A stretch of 64,000 bases of DNA from Auanema rhodensis (Eukaryota > Nematoda > Chromadorea > Rhabditida > Rhabditidae): contig CAXKVF010000072.1 in NCBI GenBank assembly GCA_964057225.1, positions 744,001-808,000 of the forward strand. The letters are read 5' to 3'. A program made the position numbers and the translations under genes. Each line of letters opens with the position of its first letter. The stretch's first letter is position 1. Below, one piece after another: positions 40,311 through 54,564 of the stretch. The notes beneath the pieces were generated by a model. It made no database searches. It had not been told where the DNA came from and saw only the letters and a program-made list of their open reading frames with translations.

Positions 40311-41014
40311 TCACGTGTACATTTAATTAGCATAAATTAAAGTTCACGTAAATTTCAAAGTCATGGTTACCATGAACCAATATCAATAAAAATTTGTTTT
40401 TAGACTAATATGGACATGGGGAATCTAATTTTGAAAACCGCATCTCTTCATCTTTCACGTGAAGCGAGTTACATGCCAAGTGCACATCACGTGTACATTT
40501 AATTAGCATAAATTAAAGTTCACGTAAATTTCAAAGTCATGGTTACCATGCACCAATATCAATAAAAATTTGTTTTTAGACTAATATGGACATGGGGAAT
40601 CTAATTTTGAAAACCGCATCTCTTTATCTTTCACGTGAAGCGAGTTACATACCAAGTGCACATCACGTGTACATTTAATTAGCATAAATTAAAGTTCACG
40701 TAAATTTCAAAGTCATGGTTACCATGAACCAATATCAATAAAAATTTGTTTTTAGACTAATATGGACATGGGGAATCTAATTTTGAAAACCGCATCTCTT
40801 CATCTTTCACGTGAAGCGAGTTACATGCCAAGTGCACATCACGTGTACATTTAATTAGCATAAATTAAAGTTCACGTAAATTTCAAAGTCATGGTAACCA
40901 TGCACCAATATCAATAAAAATTTGTTTTTAGACTAATATGGACATGGGGAATCTAATTTTGAAAACCGCATCTCTTTATCTTTCACGTGAAGCGAGTTAC
41001 ATACCAAGTGCACA
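40311..41014. repeat. 352-bp dimer pair with 'acatgccaag'
   Basis: Two tandem dimers (40311-40662, 40663-41014), each N(cttcatc, acatgcc) plus C. The second C monomer carries 'ggtaacc'. The same pair occurs at 44535-45238, 4224 bp (24 monomers) away. Confidence 0.83.
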
Positions 41015-42422
41015 TCACGTGTACATTTAATTAGCATAAATTAAAGTTCACGTAAATTTCAAAGTCATGGTTACCATGAACCAATATCAATAAAAATTTG
41101 TTTTTAGACTAATATGGACATGGGGAATCTAATTTTGAAAACCGCATCTCTTTATCTTTCACGTGAAGCGAGTTACATACCAAGTGCACATCACGTGTAC
41201 ATTTAATTAGCATAAATTAAAGTTCACGTAAATTTCAAAGTCATGGTTACCATGAACCAATATCAATAAAAATTTGTTTTTAGACTAATATGGACATGGG
41301 GAATCTAATTTTGAAAACCGCATCTCTTTATCTTTCACGTGAAGCGAGTTACATACCAAGTGCACATCACGTGTACATTTAATTAGCATAAATTAAAGTT
41401 CACGTAAATTTCAAAGTCATGGTTACCATGAACCAATATCAATAAAAATTTGTTTTTAGACTAATATGGACATGGGGAATCTAATTTTGAAAACCGCATC
41501 TCTTTATCTTTCACGTGAAGCGAGTTACATACCAAGTGCACATCACGTGTACATTTAATTAGCATAAATTAAAGTTCACGTAAATTTCAAAGTCATGGTT
41601 ACCATGAACCAATATCAATAAAAATTTGTTTTTAGACTAATATGGACATGGGGAATCTAATTTTGAAAACCGCATCTCTTCATCTTTCACGTGAAGCGAG
41701 TTACATACCAAGTGCACATCACGTGTACATTTAATTAGCATAAATTAAAGTTCACGTAAATTTCAAAGTCATGGTTACCATGAACCAATATCAATAAAAA
41801 TTTGTTTTTAGACTAATATGGACATGGGGAATCTAATTTTGAAAACCGCATCTCTTTATCTTTCACGTGAAGCGAGTTACATACCAAGTGCACATCACGT
41901 GTACATTTAATTAGCATAAATTAAAGTTCACGTAAATTTCAAAGTCATGGTTACCATGAAGCAATATCAATAAAAATTTGTTTTTAGACTAATATGGACA
42001 TGGGGAATCTAATTTCGAAAACCGCATCTCTTTATCTTTCACGTGAAGCGAGTTACATACCAAGTGCACATCACGTGTACATTTAATTAGCATAAATTAA
42101 AGTTCACGTAAATTTCAAAGTCATGGTTACCATGAAGCAATATCAATAAAAATTTGTTTTTAGACTAATATGGACATGGGGAATCTAATTTTGAAAACCG
42201 CATCTCTTCATCTTTCACGTGAAGCGAGTTACATACCAAGTGCACATCACGTGTACATTTAATTAGCATAAATTAAAGTTCACGTAAATTTCAAAGTCAT
42301 GGTTACCATGAACCAATATCAATAAAAATTTGTTTTTAGACTAATATGGACATGGGGAATCTAATTTTGAAAACCGCATCTCTTCATCTTTCACGTGAAG
42401 CGAGTTACATACCAAGTGCACA

Positions 42423-43478
42423 TCACGTGTACATTTAATTAGCATTAATTAAAGTTCACGTATATTTCAAAGTCATGGTTACCATGAACTAATATCAATA
42501 AAAATTTGTTTTCAGACTAATATGGACATGGGGAATCTAATTTTGAAAACCGCATCTCTTTATCTTTCACGTGAAGCGAGTTACATACCAAGTGCACATC
42601 ACGTGTACATTTAATTAGCATAAATTAAAGTTCACGTAAATTTCAAAGTCATGGTTACCATGAACCAATATCAATAAAAATTTGTTTTTAGTTTAATATG
42701 GACATGGGGAATCTAATTTTGAAAACCGCATCTCTTTATCTTTCACGTGAAGCGAGTTACATACCAAGTGCACATCACGTGTACATTTAATTAGCATAAA
42801 TTAAAGTTCACGTAAATTTCAAAGTCATGGTTACCATGAACCAATATCAATAAAAATTTGTTTTTAGACTAATATGGACATGGGGAATCTAATTTTGAAA
42901 ACCGCATCTCTTTATCTTTCACGTGAAGCGAGTTACATACCAAGTGCACATCACGTGTACATTTAATTAGCATAAATTAAAGTTCACGTAAATTTCAAAG
43001 TCATGGTTACCATGAACCAATATCAATAAAAATTTGTTTTTAGACTAATATGGACATGGGGAATCTAATTTTGTAAACCGCATCTCTTTATCTTTCACGT
43101 GAAGCGAGTTACATACCAAGTGCACATCACGTGTACATTTAATTAGCATAAATTAAAGTTCACGTAAATTTCAAAGTCATGGTTACCATGAACCAATATC
43201 AATAAAAATTTGTTTTTAGACTAATATGGACATGGGGAATCTAATTTTGAAAACCGCATCTCTTCATCTTTCACGTGAAGCGAGTTACATACCAAGTGCA
43301 CATCACGTGTACATTTAATTAGCATAAATTAAAGTTCACGTAAATTTCAAAGTCATGGTTACCATGCACCAATATCAATAAAAATTTGTTTTTAGACTAA
43401 TATGGACATGGGGAATCTAATTTTGAAAACCGCATCTCTTCATCTTTCACGTGAAGCGAGTTACATACCAAGTGCACA
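42423..43478. repeat. 1056-bp six-monomer tandem duplication, copy 1
   Basis: Order: T with 'gcattaatt', 'cacgtatatt' and 'ttttcagac'; N(tagttt); N; N(ttgtaaacc); N(cttcatc); C(cttcatc). It abuts copy 2 directly. The 'gcattaatt' change (25 A>T) is seen only in these two copies. Confidence 0.9.
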
Positions 43479-44534
43479 TCACGTGTACATTTAATTAGCA
43501 TTAATTAAAGTTCACGTATATTTCAAAGTCATGGTTACCATGAACTAATATCAATAAAAATTTGTTTTCAGACTAATATGGACATGGGGAATCTAATTTT
43601 GAAAACCGCATCTCTTTATCTTTCACGTGAAGCGAGTTACATACCAAGTGCACATCACGTGTACATTTAATTAGCATAAATTAAAGTTCACGTAAATTTC
43701 AAAGTCATGGTTACCATGAACCAATATCAATAAAAATTTGTTTTTAGTTTAATATGGACATGGGGAATCTAATTTTGAAAACCGCATCTCTTTATCTTTC
43801 ACGTGAAGCGAGTTACATACCAAGTGCACATCACGTGTACATTTAATTAGCATAAATTAAAGTTCACGTAAATTTCAAAGTCATGGTTACCATGAACCAA
43901 TATCAATAAAAATTTGTTTTTAGACTAATATGGACATGGGGAATCTAATTTTGAAAACCGCATCTCTTTATCTTTCACGTGAAGCGAGTTACATACCAAG
44001 TGCACATCACGTGTACATTTAATTAGCATAAATTAAAGTTCACGTAAATTTCAAAGTCATGGTTACCATGAACCAATATCAATAAAAATTTGTTTTTAGA
44101 CTAATATGGACATGGGGAATCTAATTTTGTAAACCGCATCTCTTTATCTTTCACGTGAAGCGAGTTACATACCAAGTGCACATCACGTGTACATTTAATT
44201 AGCATAAATTAAAGTTCACGTAAATTTCAAAGTCATGGTTACCATGAACCAATATCAATAAAAATTTGTTTTTAGACTAATATGGACATGGGGAATCTAA
44301 TTTTGAAAACCGCATCTCTTCATCTTTCACGTGAAGCGAGTTACATACCAAGTGCACATCACGTGTACATTTAATTAGCATAAATTAAAGTTCACGTAAA
44401 TTTCAAAGTCATGGTTACCATGCACCAATATCAATAAAAATTTGTTTTTAGACTAATATGGACATGGGGAATCTAATTTTGAAAACCGCATCTCTTTATC
44501 TTTCACGTGAAGCGAGTTACATACCAAGTGCACA
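43479..44534. repeat. 1056-bp six-monomer tandem duplication, copy 2
   Basis: Direct neighbour of copy 1 with the same order. The only difference noticed is the last C monomer, with 'ctttatc' instead of 'cttcatc', so the duplication looks recent. Confidence 0.9.
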
Positions 44535-47500
44535 TCACGTGTACATTTAATTAGCATAAATTAAAGTTCACGTAAATTTCAAAGTCATGGTTACCATGAA
44601 CCAATATCAATAAAAATTTGTTTTTAGACTAATATGGACATGGGGAATCTAATTTTGAAAACCGCATCTCTTCATCTTTCACGTGAAGCGAGTTACATGC
44701 CAAGTGCACATCACGTGTACATTTAATTAGCATAAATTAAAGTTCACGTAAATTTCAAAGTCATGGTTACCATGCACCAATATCAATAAAAATTTGTTTT
44801 TAGACTAATATGGACATGGGGAATCTAATTTTGAAAACCGCATTTCTTTATCTTTCACGTGAAGCGAGTTACATACCAAGTGCACATCACGTGTACATTT
44901 AATTAGCATAAATTAAAGTTCACGTAAATTTCAAAGTCATGGTTACCATGAACCAATATCAATAAAAATTTGTTTTTAGACTAATATGGACATGGGGAAT
45001 CTAATTTTGAAAACCGCATCTCTTCATCTTTCACGTGAAGCGAGTTACATGCCAAGTGCACATCACGTGTACATTTAATTAGCATAAATTAAAGTTCACG
45101 TAAATTTCAAAGTCATGGTTACCATGCACCAATATCAATAAAAATTTGTTTTTAGACTAATATGGACATGGGGAATCTAATTTTGAAAACCGCATCTCTT
45201 TATCTTTCACGTGAAGCGAGTTACATACCAAGTGCACATCACGTGTACATTTAATTAGCATAAATTAAAGTTCACGTAAATTTCAAAGTCATGGTTACCA
45301 TGAACCAATATCAATAAAAATTTGTTTTTAGACTAATATGGACATGGGGAATCTAATTTTGAAAACCGCATCTCTTTATCTTTCACGTGAAGCGAGTTAC
45401 ATACCAAGTGCACATCACGTGTACATTTAATTAGCATAAATTAAAGTTCACGTAAATTTCAAAGTCATGGTTACCATGAACCAATATCAATAAAAATTTG
45501 TTTTTAGACTAATATGGACATGGGGAATCTAATTTTGAAAACCGCATCTCTTTATCTTTCACGTGAAGCGAGTTACATACCAAGTGCACATCACGTGTAC
45601 ATTTAATTAGCATAAATTAAAGTTCACGTAAATTTCAAAGTCATGGTTACCATGAACCAATATCAATAAAAATTTGTTTTTAGACTAATATGGACATGGG
45701 GAATCTAATTTTGAAAACCGCATCTCTTTATCTTTCACGTGAAGCGAGTTACATACCAAGTGCACATCACGTGTACATTTAATTAGCATAAATTAAAGTT
45801 CACGTAAATTTCAAAGTCATGGTTACCATGAACCAATATCAATAAAAATTTGTTTTTAGACTAATATGGACATGGGGAATCTAATTTTGAAAACCGCATC
45901 TCTTCATCTTTCACGTGAAGCGAGTTACATACCAAGTGCACATCACGTGTACATTTAATTAGCATAAATTAAAGTTCACGTAAATTTCAAAGTCATGGTT
46001 ACCATGAACCAATATCAATAAAAATTTGTTTTTAGACTAATATGGACATGGGGAATCTAATTTTGAAAACCGCATCTCTTTATCTTTCACGTGAAGCGAG
46101 TTACATACCAAGTGCACATCACGTGTACATTTAATTAGCATAAATTAAAGTTCACGTAAATTTCAAAGTCATGGTTACCATGAAGCAATATCAATAAAAA
46201 TTTGTTTTTAGACTAATATGGACATGGGGAATCTAATTTTGAAAACCGCATCTCTTTATCTTTCACGTGAAGCGAGTTACATACCAAGTGCACATCACGT
46301 GTACATTTAATTAGCATAAATTAAAGTTCACGTAAATTTCAAAGTCATGGTTACCATGAAGCAATATCAATAAAAATTTGTTTTTAGACTAATATGGACA
46401 TGGGGAATCTAATTTTGAAAACCGCATCTCTTCATCTTTCACGTGAAGCGAGTTACATACCAAGTGCACATCACGTGTACATTTAATTAGCATAAATTAA
46501 AGTTCACGTAAATTTCAAAGTCATGGTTACCATGAACCAATATCAATAAAAATTTGTTTTTAGACTAATATGGACATGGGGAATCTAATTTTGAAAACCG
46601 CATCTCTTTATCTTTCACGTGAAGCGAGTTACATACCAAGTGCACATCACGTGTACATTTAATTAGCATAAATTAAAGTTCACGTAAATTTCAAAGTCAT
46701 GGTTACCATGAACCAATATCAATAAAAATTTGTTTTTAGACTAATATGGACATGGGGAATCTAATTTTGTAAACCGCATCTCTTTATCTTTCACGTGAAG
46801 CGAGTTACATACCAAGTGCACATCACGTGTACAATTAATTAGCATAAATTAAAGTTCACGTAAATTTCAAAGTCATGGTTACCATGAACCAATATCAATA
46901 AAAATTTGTTTTTAGACTAATATGGACATGGGGAATCTAATTTTGAAAACCGCATCTCTTCATCTTTCACGTGAAGCGAGTTACATACCAAGTGCACATC
47001 ACGTGTACATTTAATTAGCATAAATTAAAGTTCACGTAAATTTCAAAGTCATGGTTACCATGCACCAATATCAATAAAAATTTGTTTTTAGACTAATATG
47101 GACATGGGGAATCTAATTTTGAAAACCGCATCTCTTTATCTTTCACGTGAAGCGAGTTACATACCAAGTGCACATCACGTGTACATTTAATTAGCATAAA
47201 TTAAAGTTCACGTAAATTTCAAAGTCATGGTTACCATGAAGCAATATCAATAAAAATTTGTTTTTAGACTAATATGGACATGGGGAATCTAATTTTGAAA
47301 ACCGCATCTCTTTATCTTTCACGTGAAGCGAGTTACATACCAAGTGCACATCACGTGTACATTTAATTAGCATAAATTAAAGTTCACGTAAATTTCAAAG
47401 TCATGGTTACCATGAACTAATATCAATAAAAATTTGTTTTTAGACTAATATGGACATGGGGAATCTAATTTTGAAAACCGCATCTCTTTATCTTTCACGT

Positions 47501-50500
47501 GAAGCGAGTTACATACCAAGTGCACATCACGTGTACATTTAATTAGCATAAATTAAAGTTCACGTAAATTTCAAAGTCATGGTTACCATGAACTAATATC
47601 AATAAAAATTTGTTTTTAGACTAATATGGACATGGGGAATCTAATTTTGAAAACCGCATCTCTTCATCTTTCACGTGAAGCGAGTTACATACCAAGTGCA
47701 CATCACGTGTACATTTAATTAGCATAAATTAAAGTTCACGTAAATTTCAAAGTCATGGTTACCATGAACCAATATCAATAAAAATTTGTTTTTAGACTAA
47801 TATGGACATGGGGAATCTAATTTTGAAAACCGCATCTCTTCATCTTTCACGTGAAGCGAGTTACATACCAAGTGCACATCACGTGTACATTTAATTAGCA
47901 TAAATTAAAGTTCACGTAAATTTCAAAGTCATGGTTACCATGAACTAATATCAATAAAAATTTGTTTTTAGACTAATATGGACATGGGGAATCTAATTTT
48001 GAAAACCGCATCTCTTCATCTTTCACGTGAAGCGAGTTACATACCAAGTGCACATCACGTGTACATTTAATTAGCATAAATTAAAGTTCACGTAAATTTC
48101 AAAGTCATGGTTACCATGCACCAATATCAATAAAAATTTGTTTTTAGACTAATATGGACATGGGGAATCTAATTTTGAAAACCGCATCTCTTCATCTTTC
48201 ACGTGAAGCGAGTTACATACCAAGTGCACATCACGTGTACATTTAATTAGCATAAATTAAAGTTCACGTAAATTTCAAAGTCATGGTTACCATGAACCAA
48301 TATCAATAAAAATTTGTTTTTAGACTAATATGGACATGGGGAATCTAATTTTGAAAACCGCATCTCTTCATCTTTCACGTGAAGCGAGTTACATACCAAG
48401 TGCACATCACGTGTACATTTAATTAGCATAAATTAAAGTTCACGTAAATTTCAAAGTCATGGTTACCATGCACCAATATCAATAAAAATTTGTTTTTAGA
48501 CTAATATGGACATGGGGAATCTAATTTTGAAAACCGCATCTCTTTATCTTTCACGTGAAGCGAGTTACATACCAAGTGCACGTCACGTGTACATTTAATT
48601 AGCATAAATTAAAGTTCACGTAAATTTCAAAGTCATGGTTACCATGAACCAATATCAATAAAAATTTGTTTTTAGACTAATATGGACATGGGGAATCTAA
48701 TTTTGAAAACCGCATCTCTTTATCTTTCACGTGAAGCGAGTTACATACCAAGTGCACATCACGTGTACATTTAATTAGCATAAATTAAAGTTCACGTAAA
48801 TTTCAAAGTCATGGTTACCATGCACCAATAACAATAAAAATTTGTTTTTAGACTAATATGGACATGGGGAATCTAATTTTGAAAACCGCATCTCTTTATC
48901 TTTCACGTGAAGCGAGTTACATACCAAGTGCACATCACGTGTACATTTAATTAGCATAAATTAAAGTTCACGTAAATTTCAAAGTCATGGTTACCATGAA
49001 CCAATATCAATAAAAATTTGTTTTTAGACTAATATGGACATGGGGAATCTAATTTTGAAAACCGCATCTCTTCATCTTTCACGTGAAGCGAGTTACATAC
49101 CAAGTGCACATCACGTGTACATTTAATTAGCATAAATTAAAGTTCACGTAAATTTCAAAGTCATGGTTACCATGAAGCAATATCAATAAAAATTTGTTTT
49201 TAGACTAATATGGACATGGGGAATCTAATTTTGAAAACCGCATCTCTTCATCTTTCACGTGAAGCGAGTTACATACCAAGTGCACATCACGTGTACATTT
49301 AATTAGCATAAATTAAAGTTCACGTAAATTTCAAAGTCATGGTTACCATGAACCAATATCAATAAAAATTCGTTTTTAGACTAATATGGACATGGGGAAT
49401 CTAATTTTGAAAACCGCATCTCTTTATCTTTCACGTGAAGCGAGTTACATACCAAGTGCACATCACGTGTACATTTAATTAGCATAAATTAAAGTTCACG
49501 TAAATTTCAAAGTCATGGTTACCATGAACTAATATCAATAAAAATTTGTTTTTAGACTAATATGGACATGGGGAATCTAATTTTGAAAACCGCATCTCTT
49601 TATCTTTCACGTGAAGCAAGTTACATACCAAGTGCACATCACGTGTACATTTAATTAGCATAAATTAAAGTTCACGTAAATTTCAAAGTCATGGTTACCA
49701 TGAACCAATATCAATAAAAATTTGTTTTTAGACTAATATGGACATGGGGAATCTAATTTTGAAAACCGCATCTCTTTATCTTTCACGTGAAGCGAGTTAC
49801 ATACCAAGTGCACGTCACGTGTACATTTAATTAGCATAAATTAAAGTTCACGTAAATTTCAAAGTCATGGTTACCATGCACCAATATCAATAAAAATTTG
49901 TTTTTAGACTAATATGGACATGGGGAATCTAATTTTGAAAACCGCATCTCTTCATCTTTCACGTGAAGCGAGTTACATACCAAGTGCACATCACGTGTAC
50001 ATTTAATTAGCATAAATTAAAGTTCACGTAAATTTCAAAGTCATGGTTACCATGAACCAATATCAATAAAAATTTGTTTTTAGACTAATATGGACATGGG
50101 GAATCTAATTTTGAAAACCGCATCTCTAGATCTTTCACGTGAAGCGAGTTACATACCAAGTGCACGTCACGTGTACATTTAATTAGCATAAATTAAAGTT
50201 CACGTAAATTTCAAAGTCATGGTTACCATGCACCAATATCAATAAAAATTTGTTTTTAGACTAATATGGACATGGGGAATCTAATTTTGAAAACCGCATC
50301 TTTTTATCTTTCACGTGAAGCGAGTTACATACCAAGTGCACATCACGTGTACATTTAATTAGCATAAATTAAAGTTCACGTAAATTTCAAAGTCATGGTT
50401 ACCATGAAGCAATATCAATAAAAATTTGTTTTTAGACTAATATGGACATGGGGAATCTAATTTTGAAAACCGCATCTCTTTATCTTTCACGTGAAGCGAG

Positions 50501-50694
50501 TTACATACCAAGTGCACATCACGTGTACATTTAATTAGCATAAATTAAAGTTCACGTAAATTTCAAAGTCATGGTTACCATGAACCAATATCAATAAAAA
50601 TTTGTTTTTAGACTAATATGGACATGGGGAATCTAATTTTGAAAACCGCATCTCTTTATCTTTCACGTGAAGCGAGTTACATACCAAGTGCACA
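44535..50694. repeat. HOR block G: mixed monomers, weak order
   Basis: Thirty-five 176-bp monomers. It begins with the second 'acatgcc' dimer pair (44535-45238), then runs of N with scattered G, C and T types; 'cttcatc' is frequent around 47527-48406. Monomers ending 'tgcacg' rather than 'tgcaca' finish at 48582, 49814 and 50166. The first two are 1232 bp apart, the seven-monomer period dominating the next block. The private 'ctctagatc' at 50126-50134 lies in the monomer at 49991. Confidence 0.78.
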
Positions 50695-50869
50695 TCACGT
50701 GTACATTTAATTAGCATAAATTAAAGTTCACGTAAATTTCAAAGTCATGGTTACCATGAACCAATATCAATAAAATTTGTTTTTAGACTAATATGGACAT
50801 GGGGAATCTAATTTCGAAAACCGCATCTCTTTATCTTTCACGTGAAGCGAGTTACATACCAAGTGCACA
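50695..50869. repeat. 175-bp monomer (A4 deletion), first of three
   Basis: N-type monomer with 'ataaaattt' (four A) and 'atttcgaaa'. The others are 51750-51924 and 57909-58083. All three share both changes and precede a T monomer, so they derive from one event. Confidence 0.93.
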
Positions 50870-51924
50870 TCACGTGTACATTTAATTAGCATAAATTAAA
50901 GTTCACGTAAATTTCAAAGTCATGGTTACCATGAACTAATATCAATAAAAATTTGTTTTTAGACTAATATGGACATGGGGAATCTAATTTTGAAAACCGC
51001 ATCTCTTTATCTTTCACGTGAAGCGAGTTACATACCAAGTGCACATCACGTGTACATTTAATTAGCATAAATTAAAGTTCACGTAAATTTCAAAGTCATG
51101 GTTACCATGAACTAATATCAATAAAAATTTGTTTTTAGACTAATATGGACATGGGGAATCTAATTTTGAAAACCGCATCTCTTCATCTTTCACGTGAAGC
51201 GAGTTACATACCAAGTGCACATCACGTGTACATTTAATTAGCATAAATTAAAGTTCACGTAAATTTCAAAGTCATGGTTACCATGAACCAATATCAATAA
51301 AAATTTGTTTTTAGACTAATATGGACATGGGGAATCTAATTTTGAAAACCGCATCTCTTCATCTTTCACGTGAAGCGAGTTACATACCAAGTGCACATCA
51401 CGTGTACATTTAATTAGCATAAATTAAAGTTCACGTAAATTTCAAAGTCATGGTTACCATGAACCAATATCAATAAAAATTTGTTTTTAGACTAATATGG
51501 ACATGGGGAATCTAATTTCGAAAACCGCATCTCTTTATCTTTCACGTGAAGCGAGTTACATACCAAGTGCACATCACGTGTACATTTAATTAGCATAAAT
51601 TAAAGTTCACGTAAATTTCAAAGTCATGGTTACCATGCACCAATATCAATAAAAATTTGTTTTTAGACTAATATGGACATGGGGAATCTAATTTTGAAAA
51701 CCGCATCTCTTTATCTTTCACGTGAAGCGAGTTACATACCAAGTGCACATCACGTGTACATTTAATTAGCATAAATTAAAGTTCACGTAAATTTCAAAGT
51801 CATGGTTACCATGAACCAATATCAATAAAATTTGTTTTTAGACTAATATGGACATGGGGAATCTAATTTCGAAAACCGCATCTCTTTATCTTTCACGTGA
51901 AGCGAGTTACATACCAAGTGCACA

Positions 51925-53156
51925 TCACGTGTACATTTAATTAGCATAAATTAAAGTTCACGTAAATTTCAAAGTCATGGTTACCATGAACTAATATCAA
52001 TAAAAATTTGTTTTTAGACTAATATGGACATGGGGAATCTAATTTTGAAAACCGCATCTCTTTATCTTTCACGTGAAGCGAGTTACATACCAAGTGCACA
52101 TCACGTGTACATTTAATTAGCATAAATTAAAGTTCACGTAAATTTCAAAGTCATGGTTACCATGAACCAATATCAATAAAAATTTGTTTTTAGACTAATA
52201 TGGACATGGGGAATCTAATTTTGAAAACCGCATCTCTTCATCTTTCACGTGAAGCGAGTTACATACCAAGTGCACATCACGTGTACATTTAATTAGCATA
52301 AATTAAAGTTCACGTAAATTTCAAAGTCATGGTTACCATGAACCAATATCAATAAAAATTTGTTTTTAGACTAATATGGACATGGGGAATCTAATTTTGA
52401 AAACCGCATCTCTTCATCTTTCACGTGAAGCGAGTTACATACCAAGTGCACATCACGTGTACATTTAATTAGCATAAATTAAAGTTCACGTAAATTTCAA
52501 AGTCATGGTTACCATGAACCAATATCAATAAAAATTTGTTTTTAGACTAATATGGACATGGGGAATCTAATTTTGAAAACCGCATCTCTTTATCTTTCAC
52601 GTGAAGCGAGTTACATACCAAGTGCACATCACGTGTACATTTAATTAGCATAAATTAAAGTTCACGTAAATTTCAAAGTCATGGTTACCATGAACCAATA
52701 TCAATAAAAATTTGTTTTTAGACTAATATGGACATGGGGAATCTAATTTTGAAAACCGCATCTCTTTATCTTTCACGTGAAGCGAGTTACATACCAAGTG
52801 CACATCACGTGTACATTTAATTAGCATAAATTAAAGTTCACGTAAATTTCAAAGTCATGGTTACCATGAACCAAAATCAATAAAAATTTGTTTTTAGACT
52901 AATATGGACATGGGGAATCTAATTTTGAAAACCGCATCTCTTTATCTTTCACGTGAAGCGAGTTACATACCAAGTGCACATCACGTGTACATTTAATTAG
53001 CATAAATTAAAGTTCACGTAAATTTCAAAGTCATGGTTACCATGCACCAATATCAATAAAAATTTGTTTTTAGACTAATATGGACATGGGGAATCTAATT
53101 TTGAAAACCGCATCTCTTTATCTTTCACGTGAAGCGAGTTACATACCAAGTGCACA
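51925..53156. repeat. 1232-bp seven-monomer unit (type 1), copy 1
   Basis: T, N(cttcatc), N(cttcatc), N, N, N(ccaaaatc), C. The next seven monomers repeat every type in order. Confidence 0.92.
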
Positions 53157-54388
53157 TCACGTGTACATTTAATTAGCATAAATTAAAGTTCACGTAAATT
53201 TCAAAGTCATGGTTACCATGAACTAATATCAATAAAAATTTGTTTTTAGACTAATATGGACATGGGGAATCTAATTTTGAAAACCGCATCTCTTTATCTT
53301 TCACGTGAAGCGAGTTACATACCAAGTGCACATCACGTGTACATTTAATTAGCATAAATTAAAGTTCACGTAAATTTCAAAGTCATGGTTACCATGAACC
53401 AATATCAATAAAAATTTGTTTTTAGACTAATATGGACATGGGGAATCTAATTTTGAAAACCGCATCTCTTCATCTTTCACGTGAAGCGAGTTACATACCA
53501 AGTGCACATCACGTGTACATTTAATTAGCATAAATTAAAGTTCACGTAAATTTCAAAGTCATGGTTACCATGAACCAATATCAATAAAAATTTGTTTTTA
53601 GACTAATATGGACATGGGGAATCTAATTTTGAAAACCGCATCTCTTCATCTTTCACGTGAAGCGAGTTACATACCAAGTGCACATCACGTGTACATTTAA
53701 TTAGCATAAATTAAAGTTCACGTAAATTTCAAAGTCATGGTTACCATGAACCAATATCAATAAAAATTTGTTTTTAGACTAATATGGACATGGGGAATCT
53801 AATTTTGAAAACCGCATCTCTTTATCTTTCACGTGAAGCGAGTTACATACCAAGTGCACATCACGTGTACATTTAATTAGCATAAATTAAAGTTCACGTA
53901 AATTTCAAAGTCATGGTTACCATGAACCAATATCAATAAAAATTTGTTTTTAGACTAATATGGACATGGGGAATCTAATTTTGAAAACCGCATCTCTTTA
54001 TCTTTCACGTGAAGCGAGTTACATACCAAGTGCACATCACGTGTACATTTAATTAGCATAAATTAAAGTTCACGTAAATTTCAAAGTCATGGTTACCATG
54101 AACCAAAATCAATAAAAATTTGTTTTTAGACTAATATGGACATGGGGAATCTAATTTTGAAAACCGCATCTCTTTATCTTTCACGTGAAGCGAGTTACAT
54201 ACCAAGTGCACATCACGTGTACATTTAATTAGCATAAATTAAAGTTCACGTAAATTTCAAAGTCATGGTTACCATGCACCAATATCAATAAAAATTTGTT
54301 TTTAGACTAATATGGACATGGGGAATCTAATTTTGAAAACCGCATCTCTTTATCTTTCACGTGAAGCGAGTTACATACCAAGTGCACA
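53157..54388. repeat. 1232-bp seven-monomer unit (type 1), copy 2
   Basis: Tandem copy of 51925-53156. All seven diagnostic monomers agree. Confidence 0.92.
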
Positions 54389-54564
54389 TCACGTGTACAT
54401 TTAATTAGCATAAATTAAAGTTCACGTAAATTTCAAAGTCATGGTTACCATGAACCAATATCAATAAAAATTTGTTTTTAGACTAATATGGACATGGGGA
54501 ATCTAATTTTGAAAACCGCATCTCTTTATCTTTCACGTGAAGCGAGTTACATACCAAGTGCACA

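Larger units (their letters stand above)
34855..44534. repeat. HOR block F: gtatat / tagttt monomer families
   Basis: Fifty-five monomers marked by two new types. One has 'cacgtatatttc' (41 A>T) with T type and 'ttttcagac', at 34855, 35735, 36087, 38375, 39255, 42423 and 43479. The other has 'tagtttaat' (94-95 AC>TT), at 35383, 36439, 37671, 38903, 39431, 42599 and 43655. A rarer 'ttgtaaacc' type occurs at 39783, 42951 and 44007. The spacing is irregular except in the sub-blocks listed separately. The stretch 39607-42422 holds mostly plain N and C monomers. Confidence 0.83.
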
